30,738 bases of DNA, from positions 1-30,738 of IMG/VR virus record IMGVR_UViG_3300038701_001584; one strand, written 5' to 3'. Under the pieces are notes generated by a model. It ran no database searches. It saw only the letters and a program-made list of their open reading frames with translations, and was not told the origin of the DNA. Source of the DNA: a virus. Position 1 is the first letter of the stretch. Each line of letters opens with the position of its first letter. The position numbers and the translations under genes were made by a program. Below are positions 23,601-29,808 of the stretch, piece by piece.

Positions 23601-24883
23601 TGGGGTATTATTTTGAAATTGTTGCTCTTTCGGAAAGCAATGTAGAAGATTATTCTGTTGATGGAGTGTACAACATTTTGTTCTACAAACTAACAAGAAG
23701 GGCTTCTTCTGAGGGCAACGAGCAGGTCAATGACTCTAGCAAAGCTATCCCTGTCAGACTATTTGCGGGGGCAACAAGCATTTCTGTTGATGATGGCACA
23801 CTTGTTGGTCAATTTAGAATGACCAATGAGTCCAATCCTAGCGTTTATGACTTAGCCGTAGAATATGAAGATATTGACAACAACACTAGAAGATTTTACT
23901 TATACATTAATAACAGAGTTGTGGGTGTTGTTGATGATACCAACCCATTGCCCGTTTATAACAATATGGCTCTTTTTGTTCGAGGAGAAGCAAGGGTAAT
24001 GTTTGAAAACATTTACGCAATAGGGAACAACTATAGTCAAAATACTGTAGCACTTCTGGACACCCCAATAAATTCAGTATTTGGTAAAAACAATATTAAC
24101 GTTTCCGAATCTTTTAGAAAGTATAGCATGAGCGGTTTGGTGCAGGCTACCTATTTGGCTGGCATAGGTACTAACGAACCACCAAAATATAACATTTACT
24201 TTGATGAATTTGGAACAATAATGAGGGAAGCCTCATACTTTAATGTTAGATATGATAAGGCTTATCCAGCACTTCATGCTCAGATATCTCCAACATTTAA
24301 TAACATAAAGGGGTATACGGTTTCAGGCTTTGTGCCACATGCTTATGGCGCAGAGTTTTTAGTTTTTAACCACACAGACACCGCAATTAGCTTGGACGAG
24401 ACTAGCGGCAACTATCTGAGAATTCAGGGGGTAACGTTTACTCAGCAATCTAATAATGAGCTAACGGTAGACGATTATTTTGAAAACATAAGTAATTTTT
24501 CCACACCAGAGTATAAGGAAGATGGAACAATAATATCTCCAGTTAGAGCAAAACAAGAATATCAGGATATTAAAAATAGCAGAATAACAAATGGTAAATT
24601 TGACTTCACCTTGGAGGCACCATATATCCAGAGTCAATCTGAGGCCAACGATTTAATGAGTTGGATTATATCAAAAGTTTCCAAGCCAAGAAAGGCCCTA
24701 GGCCTTAGCGTTTTTGGATTACCAACAATGCAGCTGGGAGACATAGTTGAGGTTGATTATGTCGATAACGAAGGTGTTAACCAGATAACTCTAGGAGATT
24801 CTCGTTTTGTTGTTTACAAGATTGACTATCGAAGAGATGCTAGTGGACCAAAGACAAGCGTATACTTAAGCGAGGTGTTTTAA
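17645..24883 (+). CDS. Giant tail-tip/hub minor tail protein with propeller and repeated modules
   Basis: 2412 residues, translated from a TAATG overlap. The N-terminus (EWNMSVAENIATIGNYRYRP) and about 900 following residues resemble hub proteins of actinophage tails, with LTDKVQSFSVDKSASDLGVS and a hub-like domain near residues 540-620 (SLSYAISLLLDSIGFSNYSF). Residues about 904-1360 form seven WV.AG-type blades (a BNR-like beta-propeller), interrupted after blade three by two HGL modules. Residues about 1368-1785 hold more HGL modules. A jelly-roll, concanavalin-like region follows (about 1896-2129, with FTHFGTRMRIIGRM, MGYYFEIVAL and FYLYINNRVVGVVDD). The last 60 residues return to a tail-hub pattern (MQLGDIVEVDYVDNEGV). 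Likely role: baseplate hub and host surface binding. No enzyme motif is evident. Confidence 0.8.
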   Translation: MFKNEKLQEHLETSSSINSQPAVIAEWNMSVAENIATIGNYRYRPNADPAGDDGVFLLINDQYDPNDATNDVKFYTDATYADTVVDGGLDDNDQPIAFVSDNEKERLLYSLEDCFNRFRPRSGINKLRYFENNFTHHTNRDMAKRPRYYMPSREDAFKYWTSYRKENGIERGIATELFGVDQYYIHDAAPFVVYKEPIPVNKIVVKMQTHVGEVNLGPFQNGSEEIEDPFFGESNKKTPARWKIQYLNENNWVDAISFDESSVREDNSPVIGSDGYVEVSYGLIIPEQYREGFYFVDSYISASLLPDNPISGSAYLVGASGDSLGTFYIWTGSQYETFLPNYGWSLSKETLDGKTHLVNTLTNPEQYPNSLSGQRDYREIQYIRGIRIVVETMDTQNSSFDLIEISPRLAANLTDKVQSFSVDKSASDLGVSGMPVGQLLSSVGSLEIFDYDQSFNKKNTNSIISKYLEVNLQVKFYEIINFVEDQDFYEYYVPIKTMYADSFPEISSSTRKTTVSLRDLFFYFESTTAPQIFIENASLSYAISLLLDSIGFSNYSFLRVDEEDDPIIQYFFVAPDQSVATILQQLAVSTQSAMFFDEYNNFIVTTKNYIMPTEEQRPTDLVLKGSKDQIKSGQLENDSSSTKLSNIIEMSSSENKIFNDGSINYTSRYIQKTYGSLKQASIIDRDKTWIYKPVLLWEVSGEEIARSREESIETSSSYTLSAIPLNSDILATPPSVVNGEVVNNIIDLGEGVYWLGRYNGYFYANGEIIKFDAVEYSVSGVGNVWVSSVREYQNYFAQIGFNGKLYPTGRVKIYAEPNYEEIGGITVLSNGEVAKHGRGQFGTPIVFHPAGLDEYWSDNTAAASVNGVEMDSKYLFSETLETDLSGIYNEGSNKGRVFAEIEDPEKIFAITYANSQWVGAGNSGKFRLSDNGLDWETLVDSDIANSVVFNSIALGKDGSNNDLWIAAGTKQIGEDSSEAFMASSPDYTDWSVVSSGFASDTINEVRYLNNKWIAVGKVSEVRVSEDGASWTTKTPNFDLNPKTITAISRASTVNLSSISNGTPAEFTLNGHGLRHNDKIELLTTGTLPTGLNTSTTYYVQFVSANSFYVATSPDGATVSTTSAGSGTHSFRLLGAVITASNHGMQDNNVFHIIPDGSLPSGIEEKKIYFARKIDNNRFYFSAEQNGILVDFINSQSGVSHTLNRFGETNLQTAAFGDGKWLVAGTNGQISITEDLDNWTAVSSGFSLTSINSVVYANNLWVAVGNAGKIRTSTNATSWTGRTSNFGSTNINSVAFGNNLWVAAGDAGRLSTSPDGLSWTARTTKFASNIFEVAYGNRWVIVGDRLQVQSSTNGSTWVDQSHDNAGPVIFETELSHNLEPFDYVQFKTNGALPSDEPKEKQVLNLINQGDPTEDNPDPSFGIEWATFIRIGHGLSTGDTIKLFTTGTLPAPLSTEKVYYVTVVDSNGFNVSESDGGPLVEVTGSSWSYDPNGVIDSYSEFYVGGVQPNRRYYVTPAKLDNYQFTVAETIEDARNGNILTAGGSQSGEHSLILDTVEDILLIESFDNNPGEVLTISTESNHNLEVGDRVFFEMHIGSFYSDNNLPAGLAKYAEYYVNSVLSGISFTVSETRQGNAFLANGYAGQIDSENRAYIAKNVTNGVLGSTIYAPSLSDIRSGSLVEITSGNGELLADTRVSATRPASRISFNIDSFTFDSEYTIFNSSNHQLFTGDDVSLSTTGSFPTGINPSLIYYVEKISNNSFALRISPDGDYVIAIDSGQSGSHSVSKTLGSSDKIIISKEVQELLLKNDEMFFSENTVIGSTPTEVYFENSILVTDEPAVVNSGKAGQSDENFELARSSSRNGIIKNFLAKTSFSESDVNKFYSTQAGTIQSSALVMTGPSFRTEIEADQDKNPLNFVSYVYKELDNKFTHFGTRMRIIGRMSAEDRLQTAFNSINYYQALTENPSDPLSFSGSSGGIACMINPETNMGYYFEIVALSESNVEDYSVDGVYNILFYKLTRRASSEGNEQVNDSSKAIPVRLFAGATSISVDDGTLVGQFRMTNESNPSVYDLAVEYEDIDNNTRRFYLYINNRVVGVVDDTNPLPVYNNMALFVRGEARVMFENIYAIGNNYSQNTVALLDTPINSVFGKNNINVSESFRKYSMSGLVQATYLAGIGTNEPPKYNIYFDEFGTIMREASYFNVRYDKAYPALHAQISPTFNNIKGYTVSGFVPHAYGAEFLVFNHTDTAISLDETSGNYLRIQGVTFTQQSNNELTVDDYFENISNFSTPEYKEDGTIISPVRAKQEYQDIKNSRITNGKFDFTLEAPYIQSQSEANDLMSWIISKVSKPRKALGLSVFGLPTMQLGDIVEVDYVDNEGVNQITLGDSRFVVYKIDYRRDASGPKTSVYLSEVF
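20355..21722 (+). repeat. Seven-blade beta-propeller repeats in hub protein
   Basis: Blade units share the pattern (A/V)-(Y/F)-x-N-x-x-W-(V/I)-A-x-G, then a strand with S-x-D/N-G-x-x-W. Three lie at about 20355-20760 and four at about 21270-21722; examples are ITYANSQWVGAGNSGKF, VVYANNLWVAVGNAGKI and VAFGNNLWVAAGDAGRL. Seven is a normal propeller number. The gap between blades three and four holds two HGL modules. Confidence 0.7.
20839..22998 (+). repeat. HGL modules: repeated 60-70 residue beta units in hub protein
   Basis: Units carry HGL/HNL..GD.(I/V).(L/F).T.G.LP.G(L/I), then YYV, (N/D)xF.(V/A), and a final G.H(S/T). Approximate positions are 20839-21040, 21050-21255, 21748-21840 continued at 22147-22305, 21930-22110, 22350-22600 and 22788-22998. 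Clear examples are TTGTLPTGLNTSTTYYV and TTGSFPTGINPSLIYYV. Similar modules occur in tail and fibre proteins of other phages; their ligand is not known to me. Confidence 0.7.
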
Positions 24884-25384
24884 TTGGTATCGGCTATTCC
24901 TAATCAACCAGAGCCAGGAAATCCTTATTACTCACAGAGGGATAATTCTACAAAAACTGGAGATCCGCAGTTTTTTGTTTTAACAGATCCAGCTGCCACC
25001 GTTGAGGAAATGGAAAATGCCATATGGCAAAATATTGGAGGGCACGAGATAATCAGTCTTGCAAGAAGAGACCTTGTTGACGGTATAAATCTTGATTATA
25101 ATTTAATTAATAACTTAAAAAGTCTACAAGAAGAATACAATCCTCAAACAATATTCCCTATAGAAGACATAATAACGAAATACTTTGAAAGGTTTGGTCT
25201 AAAGTTTCAAGACTTTGTGCCCGATCCAGAGTCTTTATCCAGGATAGATGACGGAATCGATTCTCCAGTTATTCTAGATGATAATGGCGACATTGTGATT
25301 TATGTAAAAAACATAAAGGACAACCAAGAAGTTGAGATACAAATATTAGGTTCTCAAGAGCTTCTTCGTGATACAATTTATTAG
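24884..25384 (+). CDS. Minor tail protein, TTG start
   Basis: No ATG fits; a TTG directly after the hub stop gives MVSAIPNQPEPGNPYYSQRD. GAGGTG (24872-24877) lies six bases before it, so TTG is the likely start. The 166-residue protein has a Pro/Asn-rich head, a helical part with EEMENAIWQNIGGHEIISLA, and LKSLQEEYNPQTIFPIEDII, ending in strands (DIVIYVKNIKDNQEVEIQIL). I recall similar small proteins after hub genes in actinophages, with no assigned function. Location between hub and fibre-like genes suggests a tip component. Its stop overlaps the ribosome site of the next gene. Confidence 0.7.
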   Translation: MVSAIPNQPEPGNPYYSQRDNSTKTGDPQFFVLTDPAATVEEMENAIWQNIGGHEIISLARRDLVDGINLDYNLINNLKSLQEEYNPQTIFPIEDIITKYFERFGLKFQDFVPDPESLSRIDDGIDSPVILDDNGDIVIYVKNIKDNQEVEIQILGSQELLRDTIY

Positions 25385-25391
25385 GAAAACT

Positions 25392-26585
25392 ATGATTACA
25401 GATACAGGGAAAGATATACTAGCGCGCTACCTCTTAGGGCATACGTCGTCTTACGCCTCACATATCGCTGTTGGCTGTGGGCCACGACCATTGAGCTTTC
25501 TAGAAGACCCTCAAGACTATGCCTCTGAGTATAAAGCAAAAAGCAGTCTCGACTTTGAGATGTTTCGCGTTCCTATATCTTCAAGAGGTTTTGTTGAAGA
25601 TGCTGGAAAGTCCTTTGTTGTATTTACAGCAGAGCTGCCAACCCAAGAGAGATACGAGATATCGGAGCTGGGACTATACTCTGCTGGCTCAAACCCATCT
25701 GCTGGCTCAACTGACAGCAGGCTTCTTTATTCTTTTTCTCAAGAAGAAAATTGGGAGTATCACTCGAATCTTGCTGCAACAGAGATACCTTTGGTGAATA
25801 CTAGATTAGACGAGCCTGGCACAAATTTAATAACAGCTCCAGGAGACGTTAGTGCTTTTCAAGCAAATTCAGACAATGTTTTGTTTACATATGAAGACAG
25901 AATCTTGAGATTAGAAACACCCAGATTTTTAAATAGCTCAGTTTTTGTTAGAGGAGACTCTGCCATTCTTTCTCTTAATTCTCAAGGGAACTTGGTTCCA
26001 GATGAGTCAATCTCTTCTCATATACACTTAACGGGAACTTCTGTCAATCTAGACAGTAACGCACCTACTGATCAAATAAAGTTTGCATTTTCTATAATTA
26101 ACAACGAGGGAGATAGCCCATTAACAGCAGGAGTTAATGAAGCTGCAGACCCAGAGCAGGTCAGAATAATGATAGAGTTTGCTTCTGGAGAAACTGGATC
26201 AGTAGATTCTGCAAAGCTTGACGTGGTGCTTACAAATGGAGAAGACGGTGTAGACTTTTCTGAAAACAGATATTTTGTAGTAACAAAACAGCTACAAGAG
26301 TTGAATAAGACTATCGGATTTTCTTGGGATTCTGTAACTATAGTAAAGGCCTACTGTTCGGTTCTTTTTGGAACTGGACTGGAGCCATCCCAGAATTACT
26401 GGGTAGCTCTAGATGGAATAAGGCTAGAGAATGTCACCACCGTTAATCCTCTATATGGACTCACTGGCTATTCGGTAATTAAAAATGATAACGGAAGCAC
26501 TGTAGCTAAAAGATCAAATACTACAAATTTTGTAGAGTTCCGCTTTGCCTTTGACACTGATATATCGGAATCCGGTAATAGCTAA
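25392..26585 (+). CDS. Minor tail protein, probable tip/fibre component
   Basis: The start is ATG 25392 (AGGA at 25383-25386). An upstream in-frame GTG at 25368 would overlap the previous gene and is less likely. The 397-residue protein begins MITDTGKDILARYLLGHTSS, a form seen in tip proteins of actinophages: it starts with a helix and then an (A/S)HIAVGCGP strand. The middle holds strands with DFEMFRVPISSRGFVED and YEISELGLYSAG, followed by a jelly-roll-like portion (about residues 210-340) with LTGTSVNLDSN, FAFSIINNEGDSP and the pair KLDVVLTNGEDGVDF, perhaps a carbohydrate-binding fold. No catalytic motif is visible. It ends in a TAATG coupling to the next gene. Confidence 0.7.
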   Translation: MITDTGKDILARYLLGHTSSYASHIAVGCGPRPLSFLEDPQDYASEYKAKSSLDFEMFRVPISSRGFVEDAGKSFVVFTAELPTQERYEISELGLYSAGSNPSAGSTDSRLLYSFSQEENWEYHSNLAATEIPLVNTRLDEPGTNLITAPGDVSAFQANSDNVLFTYEDRILRLETPRFLNSSVFVRGDSAILSLNSQGNLVPDESISSHIHLTGTSVNLDSNAPTDQIKFAFSIINNEGDSPLTAGVNEAADPEQVRIMIEFASGETGSVDSAKLDVVLTNGEDGVDFSENRYFVVTKQLQELNKTIGFSWDSVTIVKAYCSVLFGTGLEPSQNYWVALDGIRLENVTTVNPLYGLTGYSVIKNDNGSTVAKRSNTTNFVEFRFAFDTDISESGNS

Positions 26586-27073
26586 TGGCAGACATAATAA
26601 AAAAAACCATTATCCCAGCCGAGTCTTTGACGGAATTGGACTGGGAAGCTAATGGTTATTTGGTTAGGTATAGAATTAAGTCAGAAAACAAAAATTTAAG
26701 TTCACACTGGTCACCAGTTTATATTGTCCCCGTAGCAGATTTTCCAGATGTTGAGGGTAGTTTTTTTGAAACAGTGGGGGAAGATGGACAAACAAATGTC
26801 ACTGTAGTTTGGGATGACATTGTAGAGAGGCCAAACTATGATGTATTCGTTTCTTTTCGAGGACTGACACTATTTAATACTTTTGACTATGACGGAGACA
26901 CTTTTATTTATCATGGAACTTCTCCAACACATACATACTCTTTTGTGAAAAAATCAGGAACAGAGTCTTTGAGAATAGTCGTTCAGCCATCAGCAGATAA
27001 AAAAATAATTAAGTCTAATTTTGTTATTTTTGACACAAACTATCCTATCGAGGATTTCCCAGAATACTCTTAA
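26585..27073 (+). CDS. Minor tail protein with FN3-like domain
   Basis: Coupled to the upstream gene through TAATG. The 162-residue protein has a short N-terminal segment (ELDWEANGYLVRYRIKSEN) typical of fibronectin type III strands: W.....YLVRYRI, HWSPVYIVPV. A second beta domain follows (VTVVWDDIVERPNYDVFVSF, FIYHGTSPTHTYSFVKKSG). Tip proteins with FN3-like domains usually bind host surface glycans weakly. I see no enzyme motif. Its role as an accessory tip or fibre protein is inference from position and fold impression. Confidence 0.65.
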   Translation: MADIIKKTIIPAESLTELDWEANGYLVRYRIKSENKNLSSHWSPVYIVPVADFPDVEGSFFETVGEDGQTNVTVVWDDIVERPNYDVFVSFRGLTLFNTFDYDGDTFIYHGTSPTHTYSFVKKSGTESLRIVVQPSADKKIIKSNFVIFDTNYPIEDFPEYS

Positions 27074-27075
27074 TC

Positions 27076-27084
27076 TGATACAAT
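27076..27084 (+). promoter_or_regulatory. Extended -10 promoter before last tail gene
   Basis: TGATACAAT fits TGnTATAAT with one change, in a 28-base gap. Seven bases further is 27091, the first base of AAAGGAG (27091-27097), so the message would start on its ribosome site, as predicted for the gene at 3862. No -35 box is seen; that region is coding sequence. Confidence 0.5.
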
Positions 27085-27101
27085 TGTAAAAAAGGAGAAT
27101 C

Positions 27102-27536
27102 ATGGCAAGAGTACCAATACCTCAGCAGGGTCAACCACTAGATGTGTCGTATATCGCTACCCTAGCGGAAGCAATCAACCAGCTGTCTGAAGAAGGGTCA
27201 GCATTAGCACAGGGAAATAATTTTATTTTAAAGGGTAGGCTTTCTGAAACAGCCTCCTCCTATAAGCTTTATGGCGCTCAGCTATTTGCACAAGAAATAA
27301 ACTTGATCGCTGGAACGTCCAGTATTGCTGAGCAAAACATTAGCTTTAGCCCATACAACTTTTCTAACCCACCGATTGTTACCGCCAGCTTAGTAAATCC
27401 CTCAGATCCAGAGGCAAACGTATACGTAAAAAATATAACGTCTGGCTCAGCTACGATAATTATCCAGTTTTCTGGATCAGAAAACAACTCTGCAGCAGTT
27501 AACGTTATCGCTGTCGGAGTTCCGTCAAGCACTTAA
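27102..27536 (+). CDS. Minor tail protein / probable receptor-binding domain
   Basis: Preceded by AAAGGAG (27091-27097), four bases from the ATG. The 144-residue product has a helical N-terminus (DVSYIATLAEAINQLSEEGS) that may trimerise or dock, then a compact beta domain: ISFSPYNFSNPPIVTASLVN, then EANVYVKNITSGSATIIIQF and VNVIAVGV at the end. This H-type beta domain pattern, PPIVTAS...VYV..IT..SATI...F...V.(V)IAVG, is common at the ends of phage fibre proteins. It is the last structural gene, which suits a receptor-binding tip. The binding target cannot be read from sequence. Confidence 0.65.
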   Translation: MARVPIPQQGQPLDVSYIATLAEAINQLSEEGSALAQGNNFILKGRLSETASSYKLYGAQLFAQEINLIAGTSSIAEQNISFSPYNFSNPPIVTASLVNPSDPEANVYVKNITSGSATIIIQFSGSENNSAAVNVIAVGVPSST

Positions 27537-27540
27537 TATT

Positions 27541-28068
27541 ATGGCATTCGATAGAGAGGCGTATAACTCTGCCCCAGTAATCACTGGGAACAAGAGGGTG
27601 TTTTTTTTAAACGGTGACCTTGTGCGCAAGCACCACATCAATAGGGCTAGCGGGATAATGTCTGTTTACAACATTACAAAAGATCGTATCGAAAGTTGCC
27701 TGGTAGCCGACTTCAAAAGAAACAGCGAAAAGGCATACACAGTAAAAGAAACGGCAATTCTTGTAAACCGTCATCAAAAATATTTGCCGAGGCTGATGAA
27801 AAACGGATCGATACCTTTTCCCACGGGTGCACAAAAAGATGGGGTAAGAGAGTGGAGAGTTAGGTCTTACTATTCGGCATCACAGGTTAAGGAAATCAGA
27901 GACGTTCTGGCGACATTCAATATGGGTCGCCCAAGAAAAGACGGACTAACAAACAACAATAACACTCCCACAATTCAAGAGTTGAATCGTAGGATGGGAA
28001 GTGGTATACTGACTTATACGAAAACAGAAGACGGAAACTTTGTTCCACTTTGGACAGAGAGTATTTAG
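27541..28068 (+). CDS. HTH DNA-binding protein with AT-hook-like motif
   Basis: The 175-residue protein has a MerR-like helix-turn-helix at about residues 64-96 (AYTVKETAILVNRHQKYLPR, then NGSIPFPTG), followed by a second helix SASQVKEIRDVLATF and GRPRKDG (129-135), which has the GRP core of an AT-hook with basic flanks. The C-terminus YTKTEDGNFVPLW is a conserved-looking tail that I recall from HTH proteins of actinophages. It is placed exactly at the change from tail genes to replication genes. It has no Shine-Dalgarno; the ATG follows the previous stop by four bases. A regulator of that switch, or a replication/segregation factor, is possible; neither is proven. A promoter-like site lies near its 3' end. 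Confidence 0.7.
   Translation: MAFDREAYNSAPVITGNKRVFFLNGDLVRKHHINRASGIMSVYNITKDRIESCLVADFKRNSEKAYTVKETAILVNRHQKYLPRLMKNGSIPFPTGAQKDGVREWRVRSYYSASQVKEIRDVLATFNMGRPRKDGLTNNNNTPTIQELNRRMGSGILTYTKTEDGNFVPLWTESI
28012..28020 (+). promoter_or_regulatory. Candidate internal promoter for replication genes
   Basis: TGGTATACT is identical to the extended -10 before the chaperone gene (7514-7522). It lies in the coding region of the HTH gene, about 60 bases before the next ATG (28081), which has its own ribosome site AGAGAGGG (28067-28074). It could start a separate message for the replication genes. It may also be chance within coding sequence. Confidence 0.35.
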
Positions 28069-28080
28069 AGAGGGTATATT

Positions 28081-28287
28081 ATGGAAAACAGCAACACAAA
28101 GGTTAATGTTCTTCTTGGCTACACAATGAACCTTGGTAACTTCCAATCGTTGCGCATTGACATTGGAGTCGAAGATCAGGTACGCGATGGAGAAAACGTA
28201 CAGGAGGGCTTTGATCGAGTGTATAAATTCGTAGAAGAGCAGCTCGGTCAAAAACTACAAGAAGCTAAGTCTGAGATTGCGGAGTAA
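28081..28287 (+). CDS. Small conserved phage protein, unknown function
   Basis: A 68-residue acidic protein with its own ribosome site (AGAGAGGG, six bases before ATG). One beta-strand-rich half (VNVLLGYTMNLGNFQSLRID) is followed by a helix (GFDRVYKFVEEQLGQKLQEA). Similar small proteins recur in front of helicase and primase genes of actinophages; I know of no function. The pattern of a strand hairpin plus one amphipathic helix would allow dimerisation or binding to a replication partner. It is coupled to the next gene by TAATG. Confidence 0.7.
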   Translation: MENSNTKVNVLLGYTMNLGNFQSLRIDIGVEDQVRDGENVQEGFDRVYKFVEEQLGQKLQEAKSEIAE

Positions 28288-28595
28288 TGGCCACACGTCA
28301 AGAGCGTATGGCATTACTATCTCGTTACATAAAGCTACACACTGCACACTATCAAGAAAAGCCATCGCTTAACCTAAACACAGAGCAGTGGGCTTCAGAT
28401 ATGCTGATTGAGTCCTATGGGCTTCCAATGTGCTATGACATCCTGCACTATTATTTTGAGGCAGCGCAGCGACCTAGTTGGAAGTATTTCGCTAATTATG
28501 CTCAAAAAATCATTGAGGCAAAAGACAGCATTGAAAGAGACAAGCAAGAAAGAGCAGAGCTTAGGAAGAAAGCAAAGGCGTGGGTAAATGAATAA
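28287..28595 (+). CDS. Small helical protein, possible helicase loader
   Basis: 102 residues, nearly all helical. It starts MATRQERMALLSRYIKLHTA, has WASDMLIESYGLPMCYDILH in the middle, and then YYFEAAQRPSWKYFANYAQK, a pattern loosely reminiscent of the C-terminal domain of DnaD-type loaders. The C-terminus is a basic helix (ERAELRKKAKAWVNE). It overlaps the helicase gene by eight bases (ATGAATAA), and phages often encode the loader next to the helicase. Function is inferred from position, size and helical content; there is no decisive motif. Confidence 0.55.
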   Translation: MATRQERMALLSRYIKLHTAHYQEKPSLNLNTEQWASDMLIESYGLPMCYDILHYYFEAAQRPSWKYFANYAQKIIEAKDSIERDKQERAELRKKAKAWVNE

Positions 28596-29808
28596 TACAG
28601 AATCAAAAGTAATTTCTGCTGTACTAGAAGACAAACAAATTCATGTTCTTCTTCAGGCTAACGTAGACAATCTTCTTCGTACACATAAAGATATTTGGGA
28701 ATTTGTTCGAAAGTATTTTGAGCAGAATTCCTCAATGCCTCCTGCCTCATTGGTGATAGAAAAGTTTAGGGACTTTGAGCCCGTTTCGGGGGTAGGTGCC
28801 ACCAAGCATCACCTAGAAGAGCTTCAAACAGAGTATCTAAACGACTCACTAAAAGAAATTGTTAGGGTAACTGCTGCTGATCTTCAGTCTGGCAACGGTA
28901 CTCATGCTTTAGAAGAGATTCTAAAAAAGACTTCTGAGCTTCAGAAAAATACTTCTGCAATCAAAGATGTTGATGTTACAGACTTAAACTCTGTGCTTGC
29001 CTATTTTGAAGAAGTAAAGAAAAAGCAAGCTCTGGGAATTATGGGCATCAGGACTGGCCTTCCAGGATTTGACGATTATCTACCAGCAGGTATCATGCCA
29101 GGACAGCTTGGCGTATTTCTTGCTTATCCAGGAATCGGTAAGTCTTGGCTGTCTCTTTACTTTGCTGTTCAGGCTTGGAAACAGGGCAAGTCTCCAATGA
29201 TCATTAGTCTTGAGATGTCTGAGACAGAGGTTCGTAACCGAGTTCTTACTATCATGGGAGAAGGTCTCTGGACGCATAGAAAGCTTAGTGCTGGAGAGGT
29301 CGATGCTGAAGACCTGAAGAATTGGTACAATCAGCACATGGAGGGCAAGCCAAAGTTCAATATTATCTCCAATGATGCGGGTGGAGAAATTACTCCATCA
29401 GTTTTGCGAGGAAAGATTGATCAATACAAGCCAGACTTCGTTGTCGTTGACTATCTTCAGCTTATGAGTCCTAACCAAAAGTCTGAAAATGAGACGGTAA
29501 GGATGAAAAACCTTTCTCGTGAATTAAAACTGATGGCAATTAGCGAAGAGGTTCCCATCATCGCTATTTCTTCAGCTACGCCCGATGATGTAACAAAGCT
29601 TGACACTGTTCCCACACTAGGACAAACAGCTTGGTCGAGGCAGATTGCCTATGACTCTGACTGGGTTATCGCAATGGGTCGTGCCACTAATAGTGACGTA
29701 ATCGAAGTTGCCTGGAGAAAGAATCGTAATGGTATGATGACCGATTTCTTCATTCAGGTTGATTTCAATAAAGGTTGGTTTAAGTACAAGGATATAGAAG
29801 ACATCTAG
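28588..29808 (+). CDS. DnaB-like replicative helicase
   Basis: 406 residues. The N-terminal helical domain (about 1-140, with NTESKVISAVLEDKQIHVLL) resembles the DnaB collar domain. The RecA-like motor follows: GLPGFDDYLPAGIMPGQL, Walker A AYPGIGKSW (about 179-187), IISLEMSETEVRNRVL, Walker B FVVVDYLQLM (about 284-293), and the basic finger WRKNRNG (376-382). The Walker A begins with Ala, not Gly. After the sensor strand the usual SQ is SSATPDD. The catalytic residues Lys and Asp are present, so activity is expected: 5'-3' unwinding at the phage fork. The primase downstream and the possible loader upstream complete a replisome cassette. Confidence 0.9.
   Translation: MNNTESKVISAVLEDKQIHVLLQANVDNLLRTHKDIWEFVRKYFEQNSSMPPASLVIEKFRDFEPVSGVGATKHHLEELQTEYLNDSLKEIVRVTAADLQSGNGTHALEEILKKTSELQKNTSAIKDVDVTDLNSVLAYFEEVKKKQALGIMGIRTGLPGFDDYLPAGIMPGQLGVFLAYPGIGKSWLSLYFAVQAWKQGKSPMIISLEMSETEVRNRVLTIMGEGLWTHRKLSAGEVDAEDLKNWYNQHMEGKPKFNIISNDAGGEITPSVLRGKIDQYKPDFVVVDYLQLMSPNQKSENETVRMKNLSRELKLMAISEEVPIIAISSATPDDVTKLDTVPTLGQTAWSRQIAYDSDWVIAMGRATNSDVIEVAWRKNRNGMMTDFFIQVDFNKGWFKYKDIEDI

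Noticed and set aside
25368-25391. GTG at 25368 as start of the minor tail protein
   Set aside because: It would overlap the previous gene by 17 bases and has no ribosome site; ATG 25392 gives the familiar MITDTGKDILA start.
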